A stretch of DNA of 64,000 nt from Thuidium tamariscinum (lineage: Eukaryota > Streptophyta > Bryopsida > Hypnales > Thuidiaceae), in NCBI GenBank assembly GCA_947034885.2, contig OZ019759.1:5706501-5770500 (forward strand), in the 5' to 3' direction. The notes beneath the pieces are model-generated. The model saw only the letters and a program-made list of their open reading frames with translations, made no database searches and was not told the DNA's origin. Shown one piece after another: positions 36,306-48,789 of the stretch. Both the position numbers and the translations under genes were made by a program. Position 1 is the stretch's first letter. Each line of letters opens with the position of its first letter.

Positions 36306-39300
36306 ATGAGCAAAGACTTCACCACTTGGTACACGATCCCGGAAACAAACAAAATACAATGCAAGGCTTGCAAGTGTGTGTTCGCCCAAAAAACTAGCCA
36401 TATGTTGAGCCACTTGGGATACGAAGGCCCTACGGGACAGCGTGATAGGGGCATCGGCTTGTGCTCGCAGTTGACATCCACAACAAAATCCTTATTTGTT
36501 AATTGCAAAGGGCTGTTTCCCAAAAGACCTGTTGCGGACGGAACGGATGGCAACGACATGCCAATGTCCACAAGCAATCTTTTGAATGATAGGGGCACGC
36601 CGTGTTCTACGCAAGAAGATTCATGCACCACACCGGAAGAAGTGGTCGCTGTGGGTTCACAAATAACTCCAAATACGGAATCAGGTGGTAATCGGCATAC
36701 TTCGAGGGCATCAAGCAGTAGGCCTGCAACGCAGAGTAGGCTAGTGGATGGATTTGATGAAGTCAACAGACGCAAATTACATGCAACGTGGGCTCATTTT
36801 TTTTATTCGGCGAATATACCATTTTCAGTAGCTCGGAATCCAGCCTTTCGGGAAGCGGTGAAGTTGACGGCTGAGTTTAAAAAGTCCTACACTCCTCCAT
36901 CATACAATGATCTGCGACATAAATTGCTTGATCAAGCGAAGTCAGATATTCAAACGAAGTTGCTTCTGAGGACTGAAGACAGTGTGAGGAAGTTCGGAGC
37001 AACACTGTCTTTTGATGGATGGAGCTCGGTGACAAACCGTCCATTAATAAATGCAATGCTCATATCTTCAGCAGGTGAACAATTCCTTGGATCGGTGGAT
37101 ACGAGTGGACAGAAGAAGACAGCACCGTATGTGGCTTCTATCTTGGAAGAATTCACAGAGCAAGTGGGCCCCAAGAATGTAGTGCAAGTGACTGCAGATA
37201 ATACCAATACAAACCCCGCAGCATGGAATTTGGTGTCCCATAAATATCCACACATATATTTTCAAGGATGTGTGGTGCATGCCTTAAACTTGTTGCTTAA
37301 GGATTGGGCAAAGCAGCCATGGATCAAAGATTACGTGAAGGTTGCCGAGGTCGTTGTCAAATTCTTCAGGAAGAGGCACATGCCACTTGCCATATTTCGG
37401 AAATACGAGACGAGGTTCAGTTTGTTGAAGCCGTTGGAAACAAGGTTTGCTTCTTATTTCATCATGATTGACCGCTTGTTGGAAGTGAAGGATGCGTTGA
37501 AGCAGAGTGTGGTGGATCCACAATGGGTGGCGTACGTGAACACATTGGATGATAGAGACAAAGGCAAATCATAATCGCAATCAAGGAACGTGTACAATAC
37601 AGTTGTGGATGAGCATTTCTGGAACCGGTTGACCAATGTGCGGGAACTGACAGCCCCAGTTGTATTCGGTCTACGTGATTTGGATGCAAAGACGTCGTGC
37701 ATGGGGAAGGTATTGCATATTATGCGGAATTTAGAAAAACATGTGTTTGGTCTACGAGGAGCACCTTTTTGTTTGGACCTTGACCGAGCAATACCACTGG
37801 AGGAGTACTTCGTAAAACGACGAAAGTTGGGGGAGACAGACCTCCATTATGTAGGCGCTCTTTTGAACCCGTATCTTCTCCACGACAAAGAACTAGCCGA
37901 CGATCAAAATGCAACAGAGAGATGCAAGAACGTTCTAACGAAGATATGTTCTACCGAAGAGTACGCGAAGGTGGTGAAGGAATTTGTAGCCTTCTGCTAT
38001 AGGGAACCTCCATTCGATACCATGTTGGAGCCACAAGAACAAATGTTGTCGGCCCATGCTTGGTGGGATTTTGAAGGTGCATGTGGGAAGCTAATTGCTC
38101 CCATTGCCAAGAGGATTTTGGCCCAACCGGTGTCATCATCTGCATGCGAACGAAATTGGAGTAGCTACTCTTATGTTCACAACAAATCTCGGAACAAATT
38201 GGCAACAACCGAGGCAGCGGACTTGGTGTATGTGTACACCAATTCAAAAGTTGTAGGCGCATCGAAGAACAAGGATGAGAAGAAATGGTATAGAGACAAT
38301 GTGGACTACGAGTCCTCCGATGCGGGAAGCGATGCGGAAGACATCGATGATGGACTTCATCCACTTGACCAACGGGATGAAGGTGACGAGGACAATGACA
38401 TGGACAATTTGTATGACGAAACGTACCGTAGTCCTAGTCCAATGAATGATGGGTGGAGAGGCAATAATTCAAGCATCTATGACTTTCACTCCGATGAGGA
38501 GAATGATGGGTACGGTGAAGATGAACCTCGTATAGCAAGATTCGTGGATGGATCCGGATTTTTGAATAGCGAATCTATTCTATCGCAGAAGGAGGACGCT
38601 TTTGTAGAGATAGCGGAGGCGGATGGGACAACGCTTCCCGATGGTGGGGATGGTGGCACGGATGAAGGCATTCGTATTTGTCAATCTCCATCCACAGGAG
38701 GGGTTCAAGAAAAGGATAATGATGAAGAAAATGATGGAGAAAGGGGTTGTACGGACAATGACGAGGTCCCGATCAATACAATTGCAGTAAAGGAAAATGG
38801 TATTGAACGTGTAGAAGAGGCCGAGAATCCAAGCTTTGGCAATACACTCAAACGTAGAGAAGAGCTCATGCAAGATTCCCCAAAACCACCTCGGAGCGGT
38901 GCACCGGGTGCCATATTTGGAACTAGTAGCCAAAATCCGGACGGTTCAAGGAGCCTAGGGCTTGGACATCGGCTTGTTAATGTTGGCAAGGCAAAGCAGC
39001 CTTGCATCGAATTTACTGCCACTGTATTATCATCCACCGATGATGACGGAGATGTGACATTGGCACAGATGAAACGTAATTTAGCTTTGCACACCGCACC
39101 GCCACGATGCAATCTGAAATCAGCAACCTCTCCACCGCAATCTTCGAGGGCCACAAACATAATCGTTCATGGATGTCCCCAGGCAGTGAAATTAGAGGTC
39201 AAAGTAGGCAATGAAGGTAATAAAAAAAGACCTATGCAGCCTTTTGCGGTTTCACCAGTGAAGAAATTGAATGCAGGTAGAACCCCCCTTCATACATGCC

Positions 39301-39566
39301 TACCTGTTGCGAAGAGGAAAATGAAACCGGTCGCGTGTCTAAATTCTAGGGAAGAAATGAGCAAAGCCATATTGAAAGTAAAAGAGGAATACAAGAAGCC
39401 AATCAAGCGAAGGAAAGCAAAGAGAAGTAAGCAAGTAGAAGGCGCAGGATCTTCATCAGATGGTATGGTGAACACATCGAGCGATGAAGACGTAGGATAC
39501 AGACGAGGATGCGAGAGTAGTGGGGCAGAGGTGAAAGGAGATGATGATTATTGTCCTTCTAATTGA
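36306..39566 (+). CDS. hAT-family transposase, one in-frame TAA
   Basis: 1,086 codons from the ATG at 36306 to a TGA at 39564-39566, with one TAA at 37572-37574 (codon 423). A BED-like zinc finger lies near residues 17-40 (CKACKCVF, then HMLSHLGY). The DUF659-type catalytic region shows SFDGWSSVTNRPLINAM and VQVTADNTNTNPAAW followed by GCVVHALNLLLKDW, giving the first two catalytic Asp residues and the hAT CxxH motif. The dimerisation region near residue 612 has SSACERNWSSYSYVHNKSRN. On either side of the TAA the text is DDRDKGKS and SQSRNVYNTVV, in the same frame. After the dimerisation region there is an unusual acidic tail of about 440 residues rich in Asp, Glu and Gly, with a basic C-terminal patch (KPIKRRKAKRSKQ). 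It should bind the element's ends and cut and join them, acting in the nucleus. Confidence 0.88.
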
Positions 39567-39784
39567 AGGGATGTAAGCTTAGGGCTTTAGATGCTCATAT
39601 ATACCAAGAATAGGTGATTACCATTTGTTGTTGAGGAAGACTTTAATAAACAAGGTTTGTTTTTGTCTTTCATGAATGGTACAACATCTTTGCTAAATCG
39701 GAGTATTGGACATCAAATGCAATATGAATGTTTAAATGTGCGCCTAAGGGACTGTAGTTTCACGAATGGGAATCGAAGAAAACC

Positions 39785-40730
39785 TAAACCCCTAAAGTTC
39801 CATGACTATGTATTCCCTAAAACGCTCGAAAACTACCATTTCTAGTACAACTACCAATTTCCTTGATAAAAACATTTTTTGATACATGTAACTATAGGAT
39901 CTTGTAGTATAATGTCTACAAAACATGTGGTAAAAATTTCAGAAAATTCCACCATGTGGATCAAAAGATATAAGCATTCAAATTCCCCTAAACCATTTTT
40001 TCAGTCCTGCAAAGAATCGGGCAGCTACACTTCACAAGCTCACTTCTCAAGGAAAAAATGTTGAAAATGGTGGTGCCTCTTTGAATCCAGTTTCCTAAAC
40101 AAGATGGAGATATGCTCAAAAAATTTCATGTCATTTGGAATTGTACAACATATAGGAAAAAAATAGTAAGTAAAAAGAAGTAGAGAATGATTCATAATAC
40201 TAAATTGTTAAGAATTTAATTATAGAATTAGAAAATGATAATCCCAATGGTTGTAATGTTGTAATAATCAATCTACATCCTAGGGTTTTATTTATTTTTT
40301 TAAATATTGAAATTTGAGTGAAATAAACAACTTCAAAGTTTCTTTGATAGTGGAGAATCCATTACTGCCCGCAAACAGAAAAACCTCATAACTTTTGACT
40401 CTTTGATTGAAATGGAATGATTCAAAGCTTTCCACTTATATATACATGTAGAAAACCAGTTTAAAATTTTCATTTTTTAAAAAAGTGATTTTTTCTGATC
40501 TTTTTTTAGTCCCGAAGACCTGAACTGCCCACTTACCAAAAAAAGCAACATATTAGGCCATAACTTTTGAGTCATATCTCCAAATGTCATGAAATTTGAT
40601 ACACATGAAGATATTCCTCGCCCTACCTTCTATTAAAATTTGAGCCCAAAATATTCAAATTTCTAATCACACGTACCTGCCCAAAATTTCTATACGGCCC
40701 CTAAACGCATGTTGGTCCTTTAGGGGTTAA
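39785..40730. mobile_element. Nested TTAACCCC-family element, about 0.95 kb
   Basis: Starts TAAACCCCTAAAGTTCCATG and ends GGTCCTTTAGGGGTTAA. Interior motifs (TACCATTTCTAGTACAAC and CATAACTTTTGACTC) recur in the neighbouring copies. Non-coding. Confidence 0.65.
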
Positions 40731-40867
40731 AATGTTAAAATATTTGCCTAAAATCTAAGGGGTTGTAGGTTCACAAATCCTAATTCAATTTCAATATTGA
40801 AATGTTTAAATGTATGGTTAAGGGGTTGAAGGTTCATGAATGGGAACCTAAAGAAACATTGAAATGT

Positions 40868-41817
40868 TTAACCCCTAAACGCCCAAACTGCATTTTTTGG
40901 CAACATAGCAATTTTGGGCAGCTCACTACGAATGGAGTTTTTAATTTTTTTCTTTGAAATTCTCATACAACGTGTGTTCGAGGAGTAACTTTAAGGCCCA
41001 ACAATTTTCATAACTTTTGACAACATGAATAAAAAGTTATTGCATGATATGTGATTTCTTTTGCTCGGCGGGCAACCCGGGCAGCTGAAAACTTCTTCAG
41101 AAATCACTTTTTCTAAAATTTGAAATTTGAAATTCATTCTTTAGATTTTTATCTACTTGGAAAGCTTTTAATTATTCCATTTTGATTTGTGAAATGAAAG
41201 TTATGGGAGTTTTAGTTTGAAGGTAGTTTGTGGGAAGTTATGGAATCTCTACTCCAAAATAAACTTTGAAGTCCATTATTTTATTCAATTTTTAATATTT
41301 TTGAAAAAAATTAAACACATTAGGTGAAGATTGTCTATTACAACATTACAACCATTGGGATTGGAAATTTTCAATTTCAAAAATTAATTATTACTATTTT
41401 TATATTTTGATTCATTTTCTACCTCTTTCTACTTACTAATTGTTTTCTACATGTTGTAGAACTCCAAATGATTTGAAATTTTTTAGGCATGTAGCTTACT
41501 TGACTAAAAGAATGAATCGAAAGAGTAACAACCATTTTGGACTTTTTTTCATACAAAAGTGAACTACTGAAGTGCAGCTGCCCAGATTTTCGCAGGGACA
41601 AAAAAAGCATTTTTGACAATTCAAACACTATTATCTTGCAATCTATACGGTGAAAATTTCTGAAATTTTCTCCACATATTTTCAAACTAGTTTACTATAA
41701 GATCCTACGGTTACATTTGTCTTAAAATGTTTTTAAAAAAAGATTTTGCTGTTGTACTAGAAGTGGCAGTTTTAAAGTGTTTTTGGCAAAATATAGTCAA
41801 ATACATTTAGGGGTTAA
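40868..41817. mobile_element. Nested TTAACCCC-family element, about 0.95 kb
   Basis: Starts TTAACCCCTAAACGCCC and ends TTTAGGGGTTAA. It shares AGTGCAGCTGCC and GTACTAGAAGTGGCAGTTTT with the copy at 30163-31162. Confidence 0.65.
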
Positions 41818-41937
41818 ATATTCCCTTAGGACGTTGTACGTACACAAACCTGAATCCCAAGAAATATGTGAATGTTAAAGAACACTATGAACCCCCCTAA
41901 GACCCGAGGTCGAGGGTTGAAAAATAAAAAGGGGTCC

Positions 41938-42279
41938 ATCTAAAGCCGTCTGCCGTCCGCCCATTCCCCCGCCCCGTCCGCCAACGCACCGCCCGTCCGC
42001 CCATTCCGCCGTCCCGTCCGCCACTCCGTCCTCCTGTCCGCCATCGCGTCCACCTGTTGGTCCTCTCGTCCGCCGTGCCGTCCGCCAAAAGTCCCGCCGT
42101 CCTCGCAAATTCAACGGCCCCCGACCGTCCTGCTTCCCCGTACTCGACGTCCGACAGTCCGTCCGCCGGGAAAAACGCCGTCCGCCACGGTAATTTGGCC
42201 GTCCGCTGCGCCCCGCTGCGTCCGGACGTCTGGATTTTGGGCGTAATTTCCCAAAAGACGTAGAGTCCGCACAACCCTG
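41938..42279. repeat. Right terminal GTCCGCC array
   Basis: More than ten CCGTCCGCC-type units at roughly 18-bp spacing (41945-42190), ending in the right inverted repeat GTCCGCACAACCCTG (42265-42279). Most copies are in one orientation. Confidence 0.85.
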
Positions 42280-42287
42280 ACCTGGAC
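42280..42287. repeat. Right 8-bp target-site duplication
   Basis: ACCTGGAC, identical to 19577-19584. Confidence 0.93.
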
Positions 42288-42511
42288 CGTCCGAAAAGTG
42301 TGAAAACCATTCACAAACATGAATGCAACAATACATTTTCCCTTCAAAAGGAAATTACACATTTCAGGTGCCAATACACTCTCCTATAAATACCTGTTCA
42401 ATACACGATCCTTGAATTCTCTCTGCATGTTCCGGTGAGGGTTTACTTCAATTCCTGCTCACAAAGCAGCAACTCCACTAACTTCGTGTCATTCAAGTGC
42501 CACCCACCAGT

Positions 42512-43147
42512 TCAATCTGTGGACGGCATTGCAGAGACATTTTTGTATCCCCAAGGACAAGAAAACCTTTTAAAATACACCCACTCCGACCTCCGCAATC
42601 CTGATTAACTGACCCGTTACTCCAGTACTGCGGAATGGTCATTCCGACTTCCACCATGGAAGTTGACCGCCTTTGTTGAACGCCCTTCACGACTTCCACC
42701 GACGTCTCTGTCGTTTCCACTACATGCATCCATACGCTTTCCTGCATTACCAAGTGTGCTAGAATTAACACTGCGATTGTGTACCTTGCAAGTGCCTCCC
42801 AATGAGTGCCTCGGCTTATCTAATGCCAATGAAACTGGACTGCAGAAGTCGTCACTGTCTGAACTGTCAATTGGTGTCTCCGGCCGCAAAATACGCACTT
42901 CCTTTGAATCTTGCCTTCCTGATCTCCTGGCATATGTTTTCGTGTCCAAAATGTTTGGAACATTACAGTAACCACGACCTCTAGACTGACACAAAGGAAG
43001 AAAGACATCAACACTAGAAGAAGCTGTGGAACGCCTTGATTTAAAGGGTGACGGCTAGAAGACCTCGTCACTAGACTGCGGACTGAATTGGTGGAAGTGC
43101 TTACGACCTCGCAGGTCCATGAATTCCTTCTCGTCCTCTTCCACCAT
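42512..43147 (-). CDS. Coding-like host frame with TAG and two TAA codons
   Basis: From an ATG at 43147 (MVEEDEKEFMDLRGRKHFHQ) the frame runs through a TAG at 43057-43055 (SSDEVF then PSPFKSRRSTASSS). It continues to SAVLE, passes TAAs at 42619-42617 and 42607-42605, and ends SGLRRSEWVYFKRFSCPWGY ... PSTD with a TGA at 42514-42512. The Ser/Arg-rich text is coding-like throughout. It is 225 bp from the right end of the giant transposon, on the same strand as the coding-like sequence on the left flank. Function unknown; borders may be splice sites. Confidence 0.45.
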
Positions 43148-43149
43148 TG

Positions 43150-46100
43150 AAATCAATAATCCAGACTCCTTGCCGAAATACACAACCTACTCTCACTTTC
43201 CAGAATCACGACTACTCCAACAGTGCATGTTGAAACGCTCAAAGTATGGAAGGAGCTCTCTCTACAATATGAATGACAACGACTCTCCAGGTTTGCGTAT
43301 CATTAGCATGACTTCTTGGAAGACAGGAAGCCATGGGCAACGACATTATACAGCGGAGGGACCCACTGTGCAGAAGTGCTTCGAGATTGTGCACAGAAAC
43401 TCTCTTGCAATCCCTTGCCCACGTGGAGCCCCCCCACATAGAAGTTTCTGCAAGTCAGTATAAAACCCTGCTTTCCTACGGCAATAGATGAGCTTCGCAG
43501 AAATTCAACGAAAATAACTACTGCACTGACTAATATATTTCCCACTATAACGAAATTCTAACAACCTACTAGTCAGCAACAAAACAGTGTAGGTCTAGTA
43601 CATTTGAACTACCTCAGTGATTTTATTGGAAAAAATGACATGCAGTGCTCGAGAAACATTCTTGCACTTCATGAGCAGTGAGGCAGGAGGTTTCAATCTT
43701 CAAAAACGAGAAGGATTCACTTTCCTGGAAAACTACCGACCACGACCACATCTACTACCAGCATGAACCTTCGTGAAGACGGTACAGTACTGTAGTGGTC
43801 CCACCTACGGACTGAGATTCCTCTTGTCCTTTATTTATGTACATCTAAAAATATCAGCACTATGGACCGAAAGGCTGTTTCGCCTGCGAGAGTTAGGTAT
43901 TCCCTACTATACCTGGAGAAGGAATGATATCCTTTGTCTTCTTTCCTGCTAAAAACAGGAGAGGCGCCGCTATAATCTTTTTTTTTTAAATACAAGAGAT
44001 TCTGCCATTTCATTTTTTTTTTAAAAAGGAACAAGAAAATGAGAAAAAAGAGAAGACGGGTACATACAATTGATTTTGCTGTCCGCTTCTGTAGAAACAC
44101 AGTCAAGGGACGATGGTCCTCAAACTTCAGCCTGAACCCCGAAACGCCGAAACTGTAACCGATGATTTCAAGGCTCATTGTTTGTCAATGACTTGGTGCC
44201 ACTCTGTAGGCAAATGTCTATGAAAAATGTTAATATACTTTCTGAGAGATGAAACGACATGTCCTTCTTACTGAACACTTCACTCATAATTTTATGAGTG
44301 AAAATGTATTCTATGAAAATCCCTTCACAAAAACTGAAAAAACAATCTTTTCAAGTAGATGATTCTTTTGGGAAATCTGGAAATTTCACCATGTATGAAG
44401 ACGTCAATGACAAACGTCATGGTGTCCAAAGATTTGGAAAATATAGCAAAGATTTGGAACATATAGCAGAATCTCCATATGCAATACAAAATTCAAGTTC
44501 ACAATGTTTGTCATGCTTTAAGTAGATTTGCAAAATATAGCCAAACTTCAAATGCATTTACAAATTGAAGTTCAATATGTCTGTCATGGTCTAAATACAT
44601 TTGCAAAATATAGTGAAACTTCAAAATGCCATTACAAATTCAAGTTCACTATGTCTATGACAATGTCAGTGGATTTGAAAAATGTAGCCAAAGTCCAATA
44701 AGCAATTACAAATTCAAGTTCACTATGTCTGGACAGTGCACATAGATTTGGAAAATTTAGCTGAAGTTTGAAATGGAATAATTATTTCAAGTTTACAAAA
44801 TTTTTGTAAATTCTAATCAGAGAAAAAAATACAATGCAGGACATCCATTTCATTAGTTGCGGTCAAAGTCATAGAATGCCACATCGAATGTGGAATTGCA
44901 CATTCAATGAATTCCTCAGAACACATGACTATGGCAAATACTACCATGCGTTTAAATCATTGAACAATGAAATTGTAATGAAAACAACTGTACTTAGAGG
45001 AGGATTCCAACAAAAACTTCTACTACTTGTTGCATTTCCTTCATTTCTTGGGGATAAATTTTATATTTTAAAAAGCATTTCAAGGAAATTGAAGTAATAT
45101 CACTTATACATACACCTCCTACATGGAGGTATCTTGATGTTCTAGAAGAAGAAAGAACCTTTCTCTATGGAATTCCACATGACATAAAAACGACTTATTC
45201 AAGATCCCTGCAGGTGGACGGTGTATTACAAGACCATATCTTCTTACTCTCATTTCAACTGTTTTGAACACAGTACTCCTCAATTACACGAATCCCTAAA
45301 CTACCTCAACTATAGGAATCCCTAAACTATCGAGTGTGTTGTTCCATGACTACTAGTATTTCAAAATGATGTTATCTTTGACAATTATGAAAAAATTGAA
45401 GAATGCATATTTCTTATAAACGTATTTCTATGTTCTTAACTTATTTTGTAAACTTTCCATTCTTGTGAACCGTAGAAGCTTCCATAGCCTGTGGACAAAT
45501 ATGAAAACGTGTATTGTAGATATTTTATTTATGATTTACGTTTATGTTAATAAAAAATTTCATAGTTCGGGTAGCTGTAAGAAGAATATTTGAAGCACGT
45601 GCTATGAATTATAAAAAAAATACAGAATATGTTGCTTGCCTTTTAAATTAGTATGAATTTCATTCAGTTTCAAAGAAGCAAACGAACTGAGCTCTGAAAG
45701 ATTCACTTCACTTCACTCAAACTCTTTCCAAAAATTAAACTACAACATGAAATTTCACAGAAAAATGATTGGAACTTCCACATAGTTCACTAATCCACTT
45801 CTATTTTTTTTCTCTCTATGTTCCTTATTCTTTTCTTTAAGAGTTCTATTTCATTTTTTTTCCTTCTAATTATTCTATTTCATAATTCTATTTTACGTTT
45901 TCTCTTTTTCTTTGAATTGTAACTATCCTATTGCAGGGTTCCATTTGAGGTTACCCATTTTTTTTCTTCTAATTACTCTAATTGAAGATTGAATTGTAGG
46001 TTTCCATTCCTTTGATTTCTTCACATTACTCTTCTCTACGCTTCAATTTCATTTTCTTTCTCTCTACCATTCCAATTCTTCACTTGTAGGACAAGAACTG

Positions 46101-47960
46101 TAGGTTCTCCATTTACAAATGTCTTCTATGTTTTCTACATTAGGGTTTTATATTATTTTTATAATTTATGTATGTACCAAAAGTAGTATCTAAATAGCAT
46201 GCTTCGAATGCATTTGTATATTTACAATTCCATTGCGAGTCATGGTATTCTTCATAATTTATTAGTATGTTTACCTAATTCTTTGATATTCACTCTTTGT
46301 CTTTTGCATCAATTGATATGCAAGATTTTTTGGAAAGATGTTTTCTTCTGCAAAGTGCTGTGTTTATTCAATTCACATTCTCTCATTGTATATACAACCT
46401 TCAATTTACAAATAATGAAATGCTCATGAAGATGCTAAATAAAATGTATATGTTTATTACCCACCTCTTCAATCAATTGCTATATAGGATACTTTTGTAA
46501 GATATAAGATGTATAGATATTCAGAATTATTCTGCAAAATTTTTTATTACATTGATTTACATTTTCTCATAGTATTTGCACAACTTCAGACAAAGAGAAA
46601 ACTACTTGAATATTATGATTGAATACAATTTTTATATGTTCATTTATTGTCTTCTTCATCAATTACTTTGTAGGCACCATTTTTAAGATGTATAAATATT
46701 AATAAGCATTCTGCAAAAAAAAATTCATTACTTAACATGTTCTCATATTTTTACGAAAACCTCTCATTTGGAGACACTGAATAATTTGCGAAACCTAGTT
46801 TTCTTTGTAGTTTCAATATGTACTTTGCTTTAGCTACCTTAGTTACAGGAATGTTTTGTCCATGAAGTACAAATATCTTACCATGAAGACAGGAAGTTCG
46901 CATTGAATCCCGACACTGATTTCACTAACTGCAGTAGTGAAATTTCATAACACCATTCACTTTATTTTGGAAATATTTTTTAATTAAAAAATATTATGCA
47001 TAATCTTGAATATTGTAAAAGTTGATGTACATTTATTGATATTTTTGTTGGTCATACCTTCCAGCATAAATTATAGTTAATCATTGAGTTCTTATTGGAC
47101 ATGGAATTTTGTTATTCCTCTCTTCAATTAATGTAATTGAGAGTACCACGCAATTTGGGTGAGGTCGATGATATGGTCCTATCATAGATGATGTGCATAT
47201 AAATTTGTACTACCATCAGTAAGGTCTAATTCCATGAGAAATTCCTTGAATGTATTTAAGTTAAGTATTGAGAGTATTCGGCATTCTTCCTAGGTGGTCC
47301 TCTCTAATCAACTTTAGGATCATTTTAAATAATTGTTTCAGAATTCTACACTTGATAATGTCAATGACGTAAAACGTAGAATTCCTTCCTAAATGTTTTG
47401 GACTTCCCTCCTCTAAATTTGTAATTTGTAATTGAATTACCTAAAAAGAGAAGGAAACAAATTTTAATTTTATAGAGTTACATGTGTTACTACTGGATCT
47501 CTAAAACCCTAAAATAATCCAACTGAAATGGAAACCTAAACCCTAAAATAATCCAATTGCAATTTTCTTTGAATTTCAAAAAAAAAGAAATTTAATTGGA
47601 ACTCGCGATTTCTCAATATTCTTAATGTTCACAACACTGTATTTATACATAGACACGGTAACTTTTCTTACACCAAAATGATTGTCTCTATAATGTTTGC
47701 ACATGCTGTAATTTTAAGATTTGTAGAGATCACTCTCTATTTGATAGTATTCTTTCTTCATTTCCGAATCAGAGAAATTCTGGAAATAAAATTTTCCGCA
47801 TAGAAATCTATAATTCCTGTGAAGTGCACAGGACATGCACTTCCATCTCTCAAAAATGAAAAAGAAAATTTTCATACCCATCTGATAACGAAATGGCCAA
47901 AAACTCAGCAACAAAGAGTTCCACCTGAAATTCGTAGTCATATGCCCGGCGTTTTAGGGT
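43150..47960. other. AT-rich, no supportable gene except a tandem repeat
   Basis: Short open frames only. Pyrimidine-rich tracts at about 45800-46100. The repeat at 44431-44775 is listed separately. Confidence 0.4.
44431..44775. repeat. Diverged 74-bp tandem repeat, about 4.5 copies
   Basis: GATTTGGAAAATATAGC-like starts occur at 44431, 44524, 44599, 44672 and 44745, most 73-75 bp apart. Each is followed by ACAAATTCAAGTTCACTATG-like sequence. Confidence 0.7.
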
Positions 47961-48786
47961 TCATCCCTAAGTGCTGAGGTCACCATTTCATGGTTGCTGA
48001 CTAACTGCGGGCTGCACTTTCGGCCACAAAACAAACTTTTATGCAATTCGTGTTTTTCAGAACCTGAAAATATTGGACTCTGTTTCAACAACTTCATTCA
48101 AAACTAAGATCTAAGGTGTGTACACCCAAAAGCGCCCTGTTCCTAAAAGTGCCATCTACAATGCACATACATTTTCGAAATCAGTTATGTTCACAGGTTT
48201 TAGATGGCGCTTTCAGAAACAGACTTCGACTATTAATAACTTTTGCATTCGTTATCCAAATCTTGCGTTCTTTGGTGCGTTGGAACATGCTTTTACCTGC
48301 CAATTAGACTACATAAAAATTTGAACTAATTAATAGTAGGAACTAGGCTCAATATAAATAAGTGGCGCTTTTGGGTGTATGTACCTTACACAATCAAACC
48401 AAATTGACAGCAAAAAAAAAGGGAATATCGTACGAAGTGTATGAAACTGCTTAGAGTTCAAGAACTTCCTATTTGGAGGAAGTACTGATGCTCTCATTAA
48501 TAAATATTTCTTATTAGTTAACGAATAAATGAAACTATAGTTTTGACCAAGAGAAGAAAATTCAAATCCTAAAAATAGAATTTCAATTTATGGTAGGTTC
48601 TTAAAGTTATATCTTCCAAATTCATTTACAAATAATCCAAATTTTTTTTTCACGGACTGTATGGGTACTTCCTACTTGTTCTGGTTTACATTATCTTCTT
48701 TGATACTAATTGGAATGAAGTTTTAACACTTATATTTTATAACTCATTTGTGTTTTGTCCTAACCGTTTGGGCTTTCACAGGTGAA
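47961..48786. mobile_element. Diverged TTAACCCC-family element split by a TA MITE
   Basis: The left end ATCCCTAAGTGCTGAGGTCACC and right end TTTGGGCTTTCACAGG correspond to the ends of the copy at 56239-57086. The interior (AAACTAAGATC and CTTATATTTTATAAC) is shared with the copies at 51147 and 56239. It is interrupted at 48114-48386. Confidence 0.55.
48114..48386. mobile_element. TA-flanked MITE, 273 bp (Tc1/mariner-like)
   Basis: Inverted repeats AGGTGTGTACACCCAAAAGC and, at the other end, the reverse complement of AGGTACATACACCCAAAAGC, flanked by TA (48112-48113 and 48387-48388). The host copies at 51147 and 56239 lack it at the same place (AAGATCA-TA-GGTC), so they serve as empty sites. 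Confidence 0.8.
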
Positions 48787-48789
48787 TTA

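Larger units (their letters stand above)
39567..41935. other. AT-rich right arm of the giant transposon
   Basis: No supportable gene. Nearly all of it is two TTAACCCC-family elements, listed separately. Confidence 0.5.
19585..42279. mobile_element. Giant hAT transposon, 22.7 kb, four genes
   Basis: The left end CAGGGCTGTGCGGAC (19585-19599) matches the reverse complement of the right end (42265-42279) at 14 of 15 positions, and perfect 8-bp duplications ACCTGGAC flank both. Inside are a hAT transposase gene and three accessory genes: kinase-like, Gly/Tyr-tailed and RING. The left two genes point left and the right two point right. GC-rich GTCCGCC arrays sit at both ends and before every gene. 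hAT elements are usually a few kilobases long, so this is exceptionally large. About 3.5 kb of it consists of later nested AT-rich insertions. Confidence 0.93.

Noticed and set aside
22260-39566. Ciliate origin to explain UAR codons
   Set aside because: A B3 domain, plant-style hAT and CACTA elements and large AT-rich intergenic regions fit a green alga or plant better.
44834-45097. Small plus-strand protein gene
   Set aside because: 87 codons with no domain, no splice support and AT-rich repeat surroundings.
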